A stretch of DNA of 61,755 nucleotides from positions 72,178 through 133,932 of the forward strand of contig NZ_CAJZAR010000067.1 in NCBI RefSeq assembly GCF_914484835.1, read 5' to 3'. Source of the DNA: Paraburkholderia tropica. Its GTDB lineage: Bacteria; Pseudomonadota; Gammaproteobacteria; Burkholderiales; Burkholderiaceae. A model generated the notes under the pieces. It had not been told where the DNA came from. It was given only the letters and a program-made list of their open reading frames with translations, and ran no database searches. The first letter of the stretch is position 1. Every line of letters begins with the position of its first letter. Of this stretch, positions 25,348 through 34,282 are shown one piece after another. Position numbers and translations under genes: made by a program.

Positions 25348-25670
25348 GCCGCGTCCACGCGGTTCTCCTTCGTGCTTTTTCGCTGCGTTTCTTCGCTGTG
25401 TTTCTTCATGCCTCGCGCCGATATCGGATCGGCGCGTGTTCATCGCCAAGACTCATCGGGCTGGCATGATGCCCGCGGCGCCACGTGGCGTCGACGACTG
25501 CAAGCGGGCCGCGAGCCCGCCGCAAGGCGCGTTCCGAGCGCGGGCTCGAGAGTTGCGATAGGCGCGTGCGGCGCCTTGCGGTACAGTTTCCAGTCGCCGG
25601 AATACATCGAAGAACAAAACAGCGAGCGCGCGGACCGATGCGATCCGCCGCGAGCGAGGACGGAGAATCC
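25348..25670. other. intergenic region
   Basis: I see no gene, strong terminator or repeat in these 323 bases. The promoter of the barrel protein is expected near the right end. Confidence 0.4.
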
Positions 25671-26297
25671 ATGCGGTTTTGGCAAGCGCGCGAAGGCAGT
25701 TCAGGGACGAGCGGTTCAATACGAACAAGCGCAGGGAACAGCGTAGAAATAGACGCGACTTCACGCATCGGCACCTACGGCGGCAAACGCACGAGGCCTG
25801 TTCGCCGCCACGTCGCGGCCTGGCTGATGTGCGCGTTCGGCATGCTGGGCGCGGCGAGCAGCGCGCGCGCCGCCGACTGGTGCGGCGGCGGCCTTTGGGT
25901 CGACGCCATGGTCGGCTCGTATCACATCAATCCCGACAAGGATTTCGAGCAGTTCAATCCGGGCCTCGGCATCGAATGCTGGCCGAGCGATACCTGGGCG
26001 CTCACGGCGGGCGGCTTCCGCAATTCGTTGCGTCGTCCCTCGTACTACGGCGGCGCGGTCTGGGCGCCCGAATTCCTGCATTGGGGCTTCGTGCGGCTCG
26101 CCGCGATGGGCGGCATCATCTCCGGCTACAACTACGGCAACTGGGGCCTCGGCCACGATCACACCATCGGTCCGGTCGTCGCGCCGATCGTGATGGTCGC
26201 GTACAAGCGCGTCGGCGTGAACTTCATCGTTATTCCGCCGATTCCTTCCGACGATCTGCCGTTTACGATCGGGTTTCAGTTGCGCTTCAAGTTCTGA
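25671..26297 (+). CDS. outer-membrane beta-barrel, PagP-like (tentative)
   Basis: The 208-residue protein has a long basic N-terminus and a signal peptide (HVAAWLMCAFGMLGAASSARA, cut before ADWCGG). The mature part alternates polar and aromatic residues and ends LRFKF, as outer-membrane barrels do. Compared from memory with E. coli PagP, the order and spacing of Y/W-H, F(K/R)-x-S, a Gly-rich strand and a terminal RFxF agree. The residue matching catalytic Asp is Asn in FRNS, while His (YHINP) and Ser are kept. If related, it may acylate or bind lipid A. The start is the ATG after GGAG; an upstream open frame lacks support. Confidence 0.55.
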   Translation: MRFWQAREGSSGTSGSIRTSAGNSVEIDATSRIGTYGGKRTRPVRRHVAAWLMCAFGMLGAASSARAADWCGGGLWVDAMVGSYHINPDKDFEQFNPGLGIECWPSDTWALTAGGFRNSLRRPSYYGGAVWAPEFLHWGFVRLAAMGGIISGYNYGNWGLGHDHTIGPVVAPIVMVAYKRVGVNFIVIPPIPSDDLPFTIGFQLRFKF

Positions 26298-26299
26298 AG

Positions 26300-26323
26300 G
26301 GATGCGGCCTTCGCGCCGCATCC
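26300..26323 (+). terminator. hairpin after the barrel gene
   Basis: GGATGCGGC and GCCGCATCC pair perfectly over a six-base loop two bases after the stop codon. There is no T-run, so it may stabilise the mRNA end or need Rho rather than act alone. Confidence 0.5.
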
Positions 26324-26378
26324 GCAAATCGAGCGTTAAGGACCCCCAGGTTCACCCCCCTCCGACGATCCCCTCCAC

Positions 26379-26399
26379 CTCCCGCAAACCCTCACCTTC
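26379..26399 (+). repeat. iteron-like site
   Basis: CTCCCGCAAACCCTCACCTTC matches the origin iteron at nearly all constant positions. It lies in the gap before the DsbG-like gene and is one of the few dispersed copies in origin orientation. Confidence 0.75.
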
Positions 26400-26538
26400 A
26401 GTCGCCTGCGCGCGCGCCACCTGACATTCCTGCCAGGTTCGCGTCAGGGGTGCGCCACGCCCGCGCCATAAGATACGGGCTCCGCGCGCGGGCAACGCGC
26501 CTGCATTCGACGCGCGCGGCACGAACCTGAGGTGAACA

Positions 26539-27153
26539 ATGAAGAAGTGGATCAGCATCCTGATCGCCGCGAGCGCATTCGGCGCGGCGGCCCCCACCAT
26601 GGCCGCGGACGACCCCGCGACCGCCTGGCTGCCCGCAACGGCGGCCGCGCGATTCCAGAACGCGAACGCGATCGTCGAAGGCGCGAGCGGCGCGAACGTC
26701 AAGTCGACGCTTTACGTCTTCATGGACCCGAACTGTATTTTCTGTCACCTGGTGTGGAAGGCGCTGCAACCGTATGAAGCGGCGGGCCTCCAGGTGCACT
26801 GGATTCCGATGGGCTTTCTGAAGCCCGATTCGCCGGGCAAGGCGGCGGCGCTGCTGCAGGCGAAAGACCGCGCGGCACTCCTGAAGGAACTCGAAACGCA
26901 CTACAACGAGAAGGACGAATCGGGCGGCATCGCGCCGCTCGCGACCATTCCCGCTGCGGCGAAGGCGCAGCTCGACAGCAATATGCAGCTGTTCCAGGAC
27001 CTCGGTTTTCAGGGCACGCCCGCGATCATCTATCAAGGTTCGGGCGGCCGCTGGGCCGACTACGACGGCGTGCCGAAGCTGAGCGCGCTGCCGGGCCTGC
27101 TCAATCTGCCCGCGCAGCCGATCACGGACCCGGAGTTGCAGAAGTATCGGTGA
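26539..27153 (+). CDS. periplasmic DsbG/DsbC-like thiol:disulfide protein
   Basis: The 204-residue protein has a signal peptide (ending PTMAA) and a thioredoxin fold with active site C66-I-F-C69 in MDPNCIFCHLVW and a Thr-cisPro loop (GTPAII near residue 167), as in DsbG. It lacks the full N-terminal dimerisation domain of DsbC/DsbG, so it may act as a monomer. Such proteins reduce sulfenylated or misoxidised periplasmic proteins. It stands alone with iteron-like sites on both sides. Confidence 0.87.
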   Translation: MKKWISILIAASAFGAAAPTMAADDPATAWLPATAAARFQNANAIVEGASGANVKSTLYVFMDPNCIFCHLVWKALQPYEAAGLQVHWIPMGFLKPDSPGKAAALLQAKDRAALLKELETHYNEKDESGGIAPLATIPAAAKAQLDSNMQLFQDLGFQGTPAIIYQGSGGRWADYDGVPKLSALPGLLNLPAQPITDPELQKYR

Positions 27154-27231
27154 GCTGTTCCAGGAGATGCGCGTCGAGGGTGAGCGTCGGCGCGCATCGC
27201 GTATTCACCGCAAGCGGGTAAAAACCGCAGA

Positions 27232-27434
27232 AAGGTGAGGAATTCCAGGCGATGGGGTGTCACGGTGAGTCGCCTGGTACGCCGATCTATCACCAGAGGC
27301 GCGCAAAACGCCCTCCGCAGCACCCGAAAACAGCAAAAGGTGAGGAATTCCAGGAGTCATGGACCGCGTTTTCCGGTGAGCCAGTGATGCAACACGCGCT
27401 TCACCGCGCCCAAACTCCCGAAAACCCTCACCTT
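27232..27434. repeat. three iteron-like sites in a convergent gap
   Basis: AAGGTGAGGAATTCCAGG occurs at about 27232-27249 and 27335-27352 (minus-strand variants with the AATTCC centre), and CTCCCGAAAACCCTCACCTT at 27415-27434 (plus strand, consensus). They fill the gap between the DsbG-like and DUF1571 genes; the last ends eight bases before the DUF1571 stop. Confidence 0.8.
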
Positions 27435-27441
27435 TGCCACG

Positions 27442-28386
27442 CTAGAACTTGTAGTCGGGGTTCTTCGGATCGAACGCTTCGGCGTCGAAATTCCTGGGCG
27501 TGATGCTGTCGATCACGATCTTCTCGAAGATCTGGCCGTCATCGCCGTACGCTTCCACGGTGCGGAAATACGGATGACGCAGATCGAGCCCGAGCGTCTG
27601 CTTCTTCGCATAGAACTGCGGCTTGCCGCTCGGCGACGTATAGGTGAGCGCCACCACGCGCACGCCGTTGATCGTCTTCACCTCGACATCGGGCTTGTAC
27701 GACGCGCCCACTTCCACATACTTCTTCGCGTCGGTCATGAACTGGCTGACGATGAACTCGGTGCCCAGATCGGTGATCTTGTGATTCGACTGCGCGCGCG
27801 CGAGCGTGCCGTCGAGCGCGGTCCACATCGGCATCACGCCGAGCAGGCCGCCCAGATGGCCGTACATTTCATCGGGCTTCTTCGAGGCGTCGTAGATCAC
27901 TTCCTCGCCCGAATGCTCGCCGTCGGGCAGCCACTTCGCGTAGATCCGCAGCGGCTCGTGGTCCAGCTTCACGAGCATGTGCGCGGGCTTGTTGGGCCAC
28001 TTGCCGTTCAGGCGCTCCCAGCGCGAGAGCGTGAATTCATACGACGGATAGCCCGACGGCCCGAGCTTGATGAGCGTGGGCACCACGAGCGGATCGAGCG
28101 CCTGGAACAGCGCGGTGAGCTGCGCGTCGTCCATTTTCACGAGCGCGCCGCTCTTTTGCGCCTTCTGAAGCCAGCGGACCTGCTGATCGACGGAAAGCTT
28201 GCTCACCTCGGCGGGCGTGGGCGCGGCAGCGTTGGTGCTGGTCTGGGTGTCCGCACTGGCGGCGTTGTTGTCCTGCGCGAACGCGCCTACGCCTGCGCAC
28301 GCGAATGCGAGCGCAGCGCACGCGATCGCGCGTAACGCCTGGTGCGGTTTGCGAGGCAGCGAAGAAAGCGATGCTTCGGTGTTCAT
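27442..28386 (-). CDS. DUF1571-family periplasmic protein
   Basis: The 314-residue protein has a signal peptide (AIACAALAFACAGVGAFA, cut before QDNN) and a DUF1571-like domain over most of the mature part (MLVKLDHEPLRIYAKWLPDGEHSGEEVIYDAS; a LolA-like lipid-carrier fold is plausible). The function is unknown; it may carry or sense a lipid in the periplasm. It is the last gene of the minus-strand hydrophobic-substrate block, 58 bases after fadD. Confidence 0.8.
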   Translation of the reverse strand: MNTEASLSSLPRKPHQALRAIACAALAFACAGVGAFAQDNNAASADTQTSTNAAAPTPAEVSKLSVDQQVRWLQKAQKSGALVKMDDAQLTALFQALDPLVVPTLIKLGPSGYPSYEFTLSRWERLNGKWPNKPAHMLVKLDHEPLRIYAKWLPDGEHSGEEVIYDASKKPDEMYGHLGGLLGVMPMWTALDGTLARAQSNHKITDLGTEFIVSQFMTDAKKYVEVGASYKPDVEVKTINGVRVVALTYTSPSGKPQFYAKKQTLGLDLRHPYFRTVEAYGDDGQIFEKIVIDSITPRNFDAEAFDPKNPDYKF

Positions 28387-28444
28387 AATGCGTCTCCCTG
28401 TTTATGTTGGCCTGCTCGATAAAAGCCGGTGAGGCCCGCGCGAT

Positions 28445-30205
28445 CTACGCCGCGCGTTGCCTGGCGATCTCCTCGTCGCGCAGCGCGCGGCGCAGGATCT
28501 TGCCGACGTTGGTCTGCGGCAGCGAATCGCGAAACTCCACGACGCGCGGCACCTTGTAACCGGTGAGCTGACGACGGCAATGCGCGATCACCGCATCGGC
28601 CGTGAGCGACGCATCGCGCGCGACCACGAACACTTTCACGCGCTCGCCCTGCACGGGATCGGGCACGCCGATGGCGGCCACTTCGCGCACATCGGGATGC
28701 ATCGCCACCACGTCCTCGATCTCGCTCGGATACACGTTGAAACCCGACACGATGATCATGTCCTTCTTGCGATCGATGAGCTTGATGAAGCCTTGCGCGT
28801 CCATCACGCCGATATCGCCGGTCGCGAGCCAGCCGTGGGCGTCGAGCACCTGCGCGGTCTCGTCGGGGCGATTCCAGTAGCCGAGCATCACCTGCGGGCC
28901 TTTCACGCACAGTTCGCCGGGCTCGCCGACGTTGGCCCACGTGCCGTCCTCGCGGCGAAAACGCACCTGCGTCGACGGCACGGGCAAGCCGATCGAGCCT
29001 TCGAAATCGCGCATGTTCTTCAGATCGACGGGATTGGTCGCGACGATCGGCGAACACTCCGTGAGCCCGTAGCCTTCGACAATCGGTTGTCCGGTCACGG
29101 CCTTGAAGCGGTCGGCGACCGCTTTCTGCGTGGCCATGCCGCCCGCCATCGCGAGCTTGAGCGCGGAGAAGTCGCGCTGGCAAAACTCCGCGTTGTCGAG
29201 CAGCGCGTTATAGAGCGTGTTGATCGCCGTGATGCCGGTGAAGGTCTCGCGGCGCAGGATCATCATCATGCGCTTCGTGTCGCGCGGATTTGCGATCAGG
29301 ATGTTGCGCCCGCCGAGCCCGAGAAAGATCAGCGCGTTCACCGTGAGCGAATAGATGTGATAAAGCGGCAGCGGCGTGAGCACCGTTTCCACTTCGCCGC
29401 TTAGTTGCGAGGCCGACCACGCCTTCGCCTGCAAGACGTTCGCGAGGATGTTGCGGTGCGTGAGCATCGCGCCTTTCGCCACGCCGGTCGTTCCTCCGGT
29501 GTACTGAAGAAAGGCGAGGTCGCCGCTCGTGCGCAGCGCGTTCGCGAGCGTGCGCCGCGCGCCGATGTCGAGCGCCGTTCGCAGACGCACCGCCTTCGGC
29601 AGCGTGTATTCAGGCACCATCTTCTTCACGCGGCGCAGCACGAAATTGAGCAGACGGCCCTTGAAATTGAGGCCGTCCGCAAGCAGATCGCCGAGACCCG
29701 TCACCGCGATATGCTCGATGCGCGTGCCGGGCAGCGCCTCTTCGAGCGTCTTCGCGAAGTTCTCGAACACCACGATCGCGCGCGCGCCGCTGTCCTTGAG
29801 TTGATGCGCGAGTTCGCGCGGCGTATAGAGCGGATTGACGTTGACGACCACCGCGCCCGCCTTGAGCGCGCCGAACAGCGCGACGGGGTACTGAAACGTA
29901 TTCGGCAGCATGATGGCGACGCGTTCGCCGGGCGCGATGCCCACGCCTTGCAGCCAGGCGGCGAACGCTTCGGCCTTGCGTGCGAGCGCGCCATAAGTCA
30001 GCGACGAGCCCACGCTCACATAAGCCACGCGCTCGCTGAACTGCGCGGCGCATTCATCGAAGTACTGTGAAATTGTTTCGTATTGCGTAACGTCGATTTC
30101 GGGCGGCACGCCGGGGGGATAGGACGCGTACCAGATGCCGTCGGTGTCGGGCGCGGCGTGTTGCGCGCCAGGCGCCGCCGTCTGCGCTTGCGGTTGGGCT
30201 GCCAT
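28445..30205 (-). CDS. fadD: long-chain fatty acid-CoA ligase
   Basis: The 586-residue ANL-superfamily enzyme has the P-loop YTGGTTGVAKGAMLTHRN, the YGLTECSP motif, ATGDIGVMD and the fatty-acyl-CoA ligase signature DRKKDMIIVSGFNVYPSEIE. It activates long-chain acids with ATP and CoA for beta-oxidation. The start MAAQPQAQT is chosen; about 29 codons further upstream are open but unrelated, and FadD-type enzymes start near the GIWYASYPPGVP region. It lies between a hydrolase and the DUF1571 gene in the block, where it would take the acid released by the hydrolases. Confidence 0.95.
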   Translation of the reverse strand: MAAQPQAQTAAPGAQHAAPDTDGIWYASYPPGVPPEIDVTQYETISQYFDECAAQFSERVAYVSVGSSLTYGALARKAEAFAAWLQGVGIAPGERVAIMLPNTFQYPVALFGALKAGAVVVNVNPLYTPRELAHQLKDSGARAIVVFENFAKTLEEALPGTRIEHIAVTGLGDLLADGLNFKGRLLNFVLRRVKKMVPEYTLPKAVRLRTALDIGARRTLANALRTSGDLAFLQYTGGTTGVAKGAMLTHRNILANVLQAKAWSASQLSGEVETVLTPLPLYHIYSLTVNALIFLGLGGRNILIANPRDTKRMMMILRRETFTGITAINTLYNALLDNAEFCQRDFSALKLAMAGGMATQKAVADRFKAVTGQPIVEGYGLTECSPIVATNPVDLKNMRDFEGSIGLPVPSTQVRFRREDGTWANVGEPGELCVKGPQVMLGYWNRPDETAQVLDAHGWLATGDIGVMDAQGFIKLIDRKKDMIIVSGFNVYPSEIEDVVAMHPDVREVAAIGVPDPVQGERVKVFVVARDASLTADAVIAHCRRQLTGYKVPRVVEFRDSLPQTNVGKILRRALRDEEIARQRAA

Positions 30206-30346
30206 GGTCGTCTCCAGTCTGTCTTTGTTTTGGGGGCCGCGCGCGCGTGGCAACGTCACGGCCGCCCTTACGATAACAACGACGCCTCGCAATCCGCTTG
30301 CATCAGTACCGAGCAGTCACTCTAGCGGCGCGTCGCCGCGCGTGGC

Positions 30347-31402
30347 TCAGATCGCCGGTCGGCCTTGCATGGGCGCGTCGAGCGGCAAGTCGTGCGCATG
30401 ATGCCGATCGGCGGCGATCGTGCGTCCCGCGCTCGCGTGCGCCGTGCCCGCGATCGCGCTGCACAGCCAGTCGTAGGTCGTCGACGGCGCCGTGACGGGC
30501 AGCATATGGCCGCCGCTCACGACCTTGAGCGAAACGAGCGGCGACGCGCGCCGCAATGCCTCGCCGTGACGCGCCCAGTCGAGCACGATATCGTCGCGGC
30601 CGAACAGCACGTCGACGGGCACGGTCAGGCGCGCATAACGCTGGGTCATCTGGTCGAGATCGTCGGCGTCCTCGATCGCGACGAGGTCGCGCGATCCGTT
30701 CACGAAGCCTTGCGGGCGCAGACTCAACAGCGCGCCGCCGCGCGTGCGGAAGTCGCGCGGCACCGCTTCGGGCGCGAACACCGCGCGCAGCGTGCTCGCG
30801 CTGGTGGCGAGGCCGAACGGCGTGGCGAAGGTGCGCGAGACGAAGCGGCGCACGGCGTTCGAGCGCAGCACGAGCGGGCGAAACGCCTTCGGCACCTCGG
30901 TTTGCGCGTGCGTGAGCGGCGCGATCAGCGCGAGACGCGCCACCGATTGCGGATGATCGAGCGCGACCGCCAGCGCGAGCGCGCCGCCGAGCGAGTGGCC
31001 CACGAGCACGGTCTGTTCGAGCCGCAGCGCGTCGATGACGTGCGCGACGGTATCGGCTTGCGCGCGAATGTTCGCCGCGCCATCCGGCGCGCGCGTGGAG
31101 TAGCCGGAGCCGGGCCGGTCGAGCAGGATCACGCGATGGTCGCGCGCGAGTGCCTCCAGCGGCAGATAGGCGAAATTGCGCAACTGCCCGCAGAGGCCGT
31201 GCACGAACAACACGGGCTGGCCGCCGGGATTGCCGAACTCGACGTAATGCAGCCGCTCGCCGTCGATCTCGATGTGACGGCCATCCATCGGCACGGCGGT
31301 TTCGATACGGCGCGTGGCGCGCCGCGTGTAGAGCGCGAGCGCGGCGCATACGGCCACGATCGCGGCGATACCGCTTGCAAGGGGCAGGGCGATGACGTTC
31401 AC
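30347..31402 (-). CDS. membrane-anchored alpha/beta hydrolase
   Basis: The 351-residue protein has an N-terminal membrane helix (residues 4-26) and an alpha/beta hydrolase fold with oxyanion loop VHGLCGQ, nucleophile elbow GHSLGG (Ser), acid in LFGRDDIVLDW and a late His (SGGHMLPVTAP). It probably hydrolyses esters or lipids at the inner membrane. It lies 85 bases after another alpha/beta hydrolase and 142 before fadD, on one strand. The substrate is not determined by the motifs; ester products of the monooxygenase are a reasonable guess. Confidence 0.88.
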   Translation of the reverse strand: MNVIALPLASGIAAIVAVCAALALYTRRATRRIETAVPMDGRHIEIDGERLHYVEFGNPGGQPVLFVHGLCGQLRNFAYLPLEALARDHRVILLDRPGSGYSTRAPDGAANIRAQADTVAHVIDALRLEQTVLVGHSLGGALALAVALDHPQSVARLALIAPLTHAQTEVPKAFRPLVLRSNAVRRFVSRTFATPFGLATSASTLRAVFAPEAVPRDFRTRGGALLSLRPQGFVNGSRDLVAIEDADDLDQMTQRYARLTVPVDVLFGRDDIVLDWARHGEALRRASPLVSLKVVSGGHMLPVTAPSTTYDWLCSAIAGTAHASAGRTIAADRHHAHDLPLDAPMQGRPAI

Positions 31403-31486
31403 CGGCGGACCTCTTCGAATGAGTGTGTCTCGATGTTGTTATGACCGCGCTTTCACGCATGACGACGAAAGCGGCAACCGCGGTTC

Positions 31487-32407
31487 TCAGGTTCGTTCTG
31501 GCAACACATTCGCATGCGTTTGGCTCGCTGTCGAAGCATCGCTGGCCTGCACAGACACCGACGCCTCGTTGCGCGCCCACGCGATAAAGCGATGCACGCG
31601 CGCGGCGATCAGCGGCGCGTCGCGGACCACGGTCCAATGCGGCGCGTCGATGATCTCGCGCCGGTAACGTCCGAGCCATTGCGCGACGTGCTCGGACATC
31701 GCGGGCGTCACATAACGATCGAAGCGCGGCACGATGAATTGCACGGGCACCTGCGTGCGCCGCTCGCGTGGCCGCCGCGCGCACGCGATGAAATTCGCGC
31801 GATAAAGCTGCAAGCCGTTCAGGCAGTTGCGCAACTGATGCGGGTCGCGTTCGGCGCGCACGCCCTCGGTCTTGCGCAGCCACCACGGCCAGAGCGCTGC
31901 GCCGCCGAGCCGCCAGACGAGTTGCGGCAGCATCGGCAGATGAAAAAACGCGATGTACCAGGACTTGAGCGTCTGCCGGACATTCGTCGGCGCGCGAAAG
32001 ACATGATCGAGGCACGGCCCCGAAATCGACGTGTAGGACGCGATGCGCGCCGCGTTGGCCGGATCGGTCACGGCTTCCCAGCATTGAATCGAACCCCAGT
32101 CGTGCGCGACGAGATGGAACGGCCGCGTGCCGCACGTGGCGTCGGCGACCGTCATCAGATCGCGCGCGAGCGCATCGAGCCGATAACCCGCGCGATCCGA
32201 AGGCGCGCTCGACGCGCCCATGCCGCGCACGTCGTAGGCAATCACGCGATAGCGCGTGTCGAGTTCGCGCCGCAACGCATCCCACACGCGCGCCGAATCG
32301 GGATAGCCATGCACGAGCACGAGCGGCGGCGCGTCGCGCGGGCCGCTCGCGTAGACCGCGAGCCGCACGTCGCCGGCTTCGACTTCGAAGGTGTCGATCG
32401 CGGTCAT
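31487..32407 (-). CDS. alpha/beta hydrolase, epoxide-hydrolase-like
   Basis: The 306-residue soluble protein has VHGYPDSARVWD as oxyanion loop and the elbow VAHDWGS, with Asp as nucleophile. This is typical of epoxide hydrolases and haloalkane dehalogenases rather than esterases. The acid and the final His are in VPRFDRYVTP and DAPHWTVVRDAP. It sits between the PF10118 gene (six bases) and the membrane hydrolase, tightly coupled in the operon. An epoxide or lactone intermediate as substrate would fit the oxygenase in the block. Confidence 0.88.
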   Translation of the reverse strand: MTAIDTFEVEAGDVRLAVYASGPRDAPPLVLVHGYPDSARVWDALRRELDTRYRVIAYDVRGMGASSAPSDRAGYRLDALARDLMTVADATCGTRPFHLVAHDWGSIQCWEAVTDPANAARIASYTSISGPCLDHVFRAPTNVRQTLKSWYIAFFHLPMLPQLVWRLGGAALWPWWLRKTEGVRAERDPHQLRNCLNGLQLYRANFIACARRPRERRTQVPVQFIVPRFDRYVTPAMSEHVAQWLGRYRREIIDAPHWTVVRDAPLIAARVHRFIAWARNEASVSVQASDASTASQTHANVLPERT

Positions 32408-32413
32408 GACGCG

Positions 32414-33316
32414 TCAGGCCGCTTTCGGCGCGCCCGCCGGATGCAGCGGCACGCGGCGCGGCGCGGCTTGCGAGGCGTACTGCGCGTTGGTGGCGTCGAT
32501 CTGCGAAATCAGGCCGTCGATGCGTTCGAGGTGCTGGCGGTTGTTGTGATCCCACGGATGAAAACCCGGCTTGAAAAAGCGCAGCCATTCCATGGCGATG
32601 CTCGGAAACACGCCATGACGCGGGCCGTAGAGAAACTTGAACAGCCTCCACCAGCCGCTGAATTTGCCGATGCGGCGCTTGTGTCGGCGCATCAGCGCGA
32701 GGTGATAGTCGAACACGATGACCCAGAACAGCACCGTGGTCGCGAGCATCGTGCCGGTGCGCATCAGATACCGTTTCGGCCCCGGCTTGATGACGGTGTT
32801 CCAGACGTCGTACGAGACCGCCTTGTGCTCGGTTTCTTCGAGCGCGTGCCAGAGCCACATCTGCTTGTAGCCCTCGACCGAGCCTTCGATGCGCGAACCG
32901 GTTTCGGCGAGCAGCAGATCCGCGAGCATGGCCGTGTAGTGTTCGAGCGCGACCGTCTGCGCCAGTTGCAGCGAAGGCGGCAGCACCTTGCGCGCGAAGT
33001 TGAGGATCGCCCACAGCCGCTTGTCGAGCTTGTGCGCGGGCAGTCCCGCCGCTTGAAGCAGATCGTTGTACTCGACGTGCTCGCGCGTGTGCATCGCCTC
33101 CTGGCCGATGAAACCCATCACCTGCTTCTTGAGGTCGGGGTCGTCGATCTGGTCGCGATAGTGGCGCACGGCATCCATGAAAAAGCGCTCGCCCGCTGGA
33201 AAAAGCAGCGACAGCGCGTTGAAGAAGTGAGTGACCGGCACGCCCTCGACGTGCCAGTCACAAGCCCGCTCGGGCGGTAACGCGAAGCGGATGTCGCGTC
33301 GGACCGGCATGATCAT
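32414..33316 (-). CDS. PF10118 metal-dependent hydrolase-family protein
   Basis: The 300-residue protein is a ferritin-like helical family member with Glu/His pairs suited to a di-iron or other metal site: GERFFMDAVRHY, GQEAMHTREHVEYN and ALEETEHKAVSYDVW. A hydrophobic helix (LATTVLFWVIVFDYHLAL) suggests membrane contact. The family is annotated as a hydrolase, but a ferritin-like oxygenase or desaturase role is also plausible. Its ATG overlaps the SDR stop by four bases (ATGA). Confidence 0.82.
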   Translation of the reverse strand: MIMPVRRDIRFALPPERACDWHVEGVPVTHFFNALSLLFPAGERFFMDAVRHYRDQIDDPDLKKQVMGFIGQEAMHTREHVEYNDLLQAAGLPAHKLDKRLWAILNFARKVLPPSLQLAQTVALEHYTAMLADLLLAETGSRIEGSVEGYKQMWLWHALEETEHKAVSYDVWNTVIKPGPKRYLMRTGTMLATTVLFWVIVFDYHLALMRRHKRRIGKFSGWWRLFKFLYGPRHGVFPSIAMEWLRFFKPGFHPWDHNNRQHLERIDGLISQIDATNAQYASQAAPRRVPLHPAGAPKAA

Positions 33317-34251
33317 GCTGTTTCTCCCTGATTATTGCCTGCGTTGTTGTTGCTTGCGCCGCCGTTGAGCATCGCCTCGCGCGCGGCGCGTTTGGCGCGC
33401 TTGTTCGCTTTTGCCGCTTCGCGGCGCGCGCTCATCACGACGAGCGCCTGATAGGCGGACGGCAGCACGCGCGCGAGCCAGTCGGCGGCGCGCGCGTCGC
33501 GCCCGATCAGCACGCGCCGCGCGTTGCGGCGCACGCCCGTGAGGATCGTGCGCGCGGCGTCGTCGGCGGTGGTGATGAAGAACTTTTCGAATTCGTCCTT
33601 GCCCTGCTGCTCGCTCGCGACCATGAAGCCGACCATGTTCGACGCCACGCGGCTCGCCTGGGCGATGTTGGTGCGGATGCCGCCCGGATGCACACAGGTG
33701 GCCGACACGCCGCACTTCATCATGTCGAGTTCCTGACGCAGCGATTCGGTGAAGCCGCGCACCGCGAACTTGGTGGCGTTGTAGCCGCTCATGCCCGGCT
33801 GCGCGAACAGGCCGAACACGCTCGACGTGTTGACGATATGGCCGTCGCCCGACGCTTTCAGATGCGGCAGGAATGCCTTCGTGCCGTGCACGACGCCCCA
33901 GAAGTTGATGTTCACGATCCAGTCGAGATCGTCGTACGACATGCCGTCGATGGTGCTCGACAGCGCCACGCCCGCGTTGTTGAACACGAGGTTCACGCGG
34001 CCGTGGGCGGCGACCGTTTCGTCGGCCCACGCGAACATCGCGTCGCGCTTGCCGACGTCGAGCACGCGCGTCGTCACGCGCACGGACGGCGCGAGCGCGC
34101 GCACGATGCGCTCGGTTTCGGCGAGACCGACGGCGTTTTTGTCGGCGAGCGCGAGATGGCAGCCGGCGCCCGCGAGCTGCACGGCGAGCGAGCGGCCCAT
34201 GCCCGAGCCCGCGCCGGTGATGGCGGCGACCTTGTTGTCGAAGTGTTTCAT
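33313..34251 (-). CDS. short-chain dehydrogenase/reductase
   Basis: The 312-residue SDR has the NAD(P) loop TGAGSGMG (residues 12-19), NNAG, and the catalytic S-Y-K set (TSSVFG...YNATK). About 40 C-terminal residues rich in Ala, Lys and Asn extend past the classical 250-residue core. GGGAGA precedes the ATG. It lies 31 bases after the monooxygenase gene and overlaps the PF10118 gene. It likely converts a secondary alcohol to the ketone that a Baeyer-Villiger enzyme would use. Confidence 0.9.
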   Translation of the reverse strand: MKHFDNKVAAITGAGSGMGRSLAVQLAGAGCHLALADKNAVGLAETERIVRALAPSVRVTTRVLDVGKRDAMFAWADETVAAHGRVNLVFNNAGVALSSTIDGMSYDDLDWIVNINFWGVVHGTKAFLPHLKASGDGHIVNTSSVFGLFAQPGMSGYNATKFAVRGFTESLRQELDMMKCGVSATCVHPGGIRTNIAQASRVASNMVGFMVASEQQGKDEFEKFFITTADDAARTILTGVRRNARRVLIGRDARAADWLARVLPSAYQALVVMSARREAAKANKRAKRAAREAMLNGGASNNNAGNNQGETA

Positions 34252-34282
34252 GTCAGTGCTCTCCCTTTCCCTGATGGGCCGC

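Noticed and set aside
30303..33014. A 903-codon minus-strand open frame in another phase across the hydrolase genes
   Set aside because: The product is Arg/Ala-rich low complexity and crosses three well-supported genes in a different phase.
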